NCBI GenBank assembly: GCA_013695975.1
Contig: JACCZL010000363.1
Location: forward strand, 1-5,930
DNA: 5,930 nucleotides
DNA from: Chloroflexota bacterium
GTDB taxonomy: Bacteria > Chloroflexota > UBA6077 > JACCZL01
Direction: 5' to 3'
Shown: piece by piece, positions 5,546 to 5,930 of the stretch
Layout of the letters: each line of letters starts with the position of its first letter
How positions within the stretch are numbered: the stretch's first letter is position 1
Program-made: the position numbers and the translations under genes
Notes under the pieces: generated by a model
The model's database searches: none
Told to the model about the DNA's origin: nothing
Seen by the model: only the letters and a program-made list of their open reading frames with translations

Positions 5546-5930
5546 ATGCGGAACGCCTCGACCTTCGTGGGCCTCGCCTGGGATCTCTGGCGCGCCGAGC
5601 GCGGCAGCCGGGCTGCCGTCATGGCCCGCCAGCGGGCTCGGCTCGCGGACCTGGTCCGATTCGCCCGAGCCCGATCGCCGTTCTACCGCAAGCTGTACCG
5701 GCACCTGCCGCCTGATGTCAAGGACCGGCGCGACCTGCCGCCGGTGTCGAAGCCGCAATTGATGGGGAGCTTCGACGAGTGGGTAACCGACCGAGCGGTG
5801 GCCCGGGCCGGCGTCGAGTCCTTTCTGGCGAATGAGGCTCGAGTCGGCCAGCAGTATCTCGGGCGCTACGCGGTCTGGACGACCTCTGGTGTGACCGGTG
5901 ACCCGGGCATCTTCGTGCACGACGTCGAGG
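5546..5930 (+). CDS. Second PaaK/CapK-type adenylate-forming enzyme, N-terminal part (cut by window edge)
   Basis: The window holds 128 residues from the ATG at 5546. They align almost end to end with the N-terminus of the enzyme at 2129, about two thirds identical by eye. Shared stretches include ARQRARLA-LVRFAR-RSP-YR (28-48), RAGVE-FLA (87-95) and QQYLGRY (102-108). The phosphate-binding loop is complete here as TTSGVTGDPG (112-121), closer to the usual TSGTTGxP than in the first copy. The adenine, ribose and catalytic-lysine motifs lie beyond the window, so activity cannot be judged. A usual family length of about 430-470 residues implies more than two thirds is missing. A weak purine-rich GGGAAAGA (5536-5543) ends 2 bases before the ATG. 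The position, divergent from the amidotransferase, suggests co-function with it, by inference only. Confidence 0.85.
   Translation, partial: MRNASTFVGLAWDLWRAERGSRAAVMARQRARLADLVRFARARSPFYRKLYRHLPPDVKDRRDLPPVSKPQLMGSFDEWVTDRAVARAGVESFLANEARVGQQYLGRYAVWTTSGVTGDPGIFVHDVE

Noticed and set aside
4389..5762. Long plus-strand open frame of 457 codons
   Set aside because: It lies antisense to the amidotransferase, which has all its family motifs, and runs into the second ligase in a different frame. It shows no domain signature and is a GC-driven shadow.
1..5930. CRISPR array, tRNA, rRNA or riboswitch
   Set aside because: I saw no regularly spaced direct repeats, no tRNA-like cloverleaf with a TTCGA-type arm in the spacers, and no conserved riboswitch core. 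The spacers are short (255 bases or less).

Overview
This is a G+C-rich bacterial window (about two thirds G+C by eye) with three complete protein genes and two genes cut by the window edges. The order is: malate synthase (minus, 5' part only), a secreted phytase-like/esterase-like protein (minus), a PaaK/CapK-type adenylate-forming enzyme (plus), an AsnB-type glutamine amidotransferase (minus), and a second PaaK/CapK-type enzyme (plus, 5' part only). High G+C, a malate synthase A of the classic type and GC-rich palindromic repeats of the 'GTAGGGGCGCGAT' kind would fit a Chloroflexota or similar soil/sediment lineage. That assignment is a guess from general knowledge; no marker gene is present.

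Bases 1-494 hold the N-terminal third of malate synthase (glyoxylate shunt). Bases 495-749 are non-coding and contain an inverted-repeat element at 566-717 that looks like a small non-autonomous (MITE- or REP-like) repeat. Bases 750-1913 encode an exported protein of the esterase-like phytase family, with a good promoter directly upstream at 1972-2000. A 215-base divergent spacer separates it from the first adenylate-forming enzyme (2129-3532). That gene runs tail-to-tail into the amidotransferase (3477-5399), and the two reading frames overlap by 56 bases. A 146-base divergent spacer follows, then the second adenylate-forming enzyme (5546 to the window edge), a clear paralogue of the first. 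No gene-free stretch exceeds 300 bases.

The most interesting part is 2129-5930: two related carboxylate-activating enzymes on either side of a glutamine-dependent amidotransferase. AsnB-like and CapK/PaaK-like proteins are both commonly met in exopolysaccharide, capsule or natural-product loci. The simplest inference is that this is the edge of such a biosynthetic cluster, with activation of one or more carboxylates and amide formation from glutamine as the chemistry. Substrate and product cannot be read from this window. Nothing seen links the malate synthase and the phytase-like protein to that chemistry.
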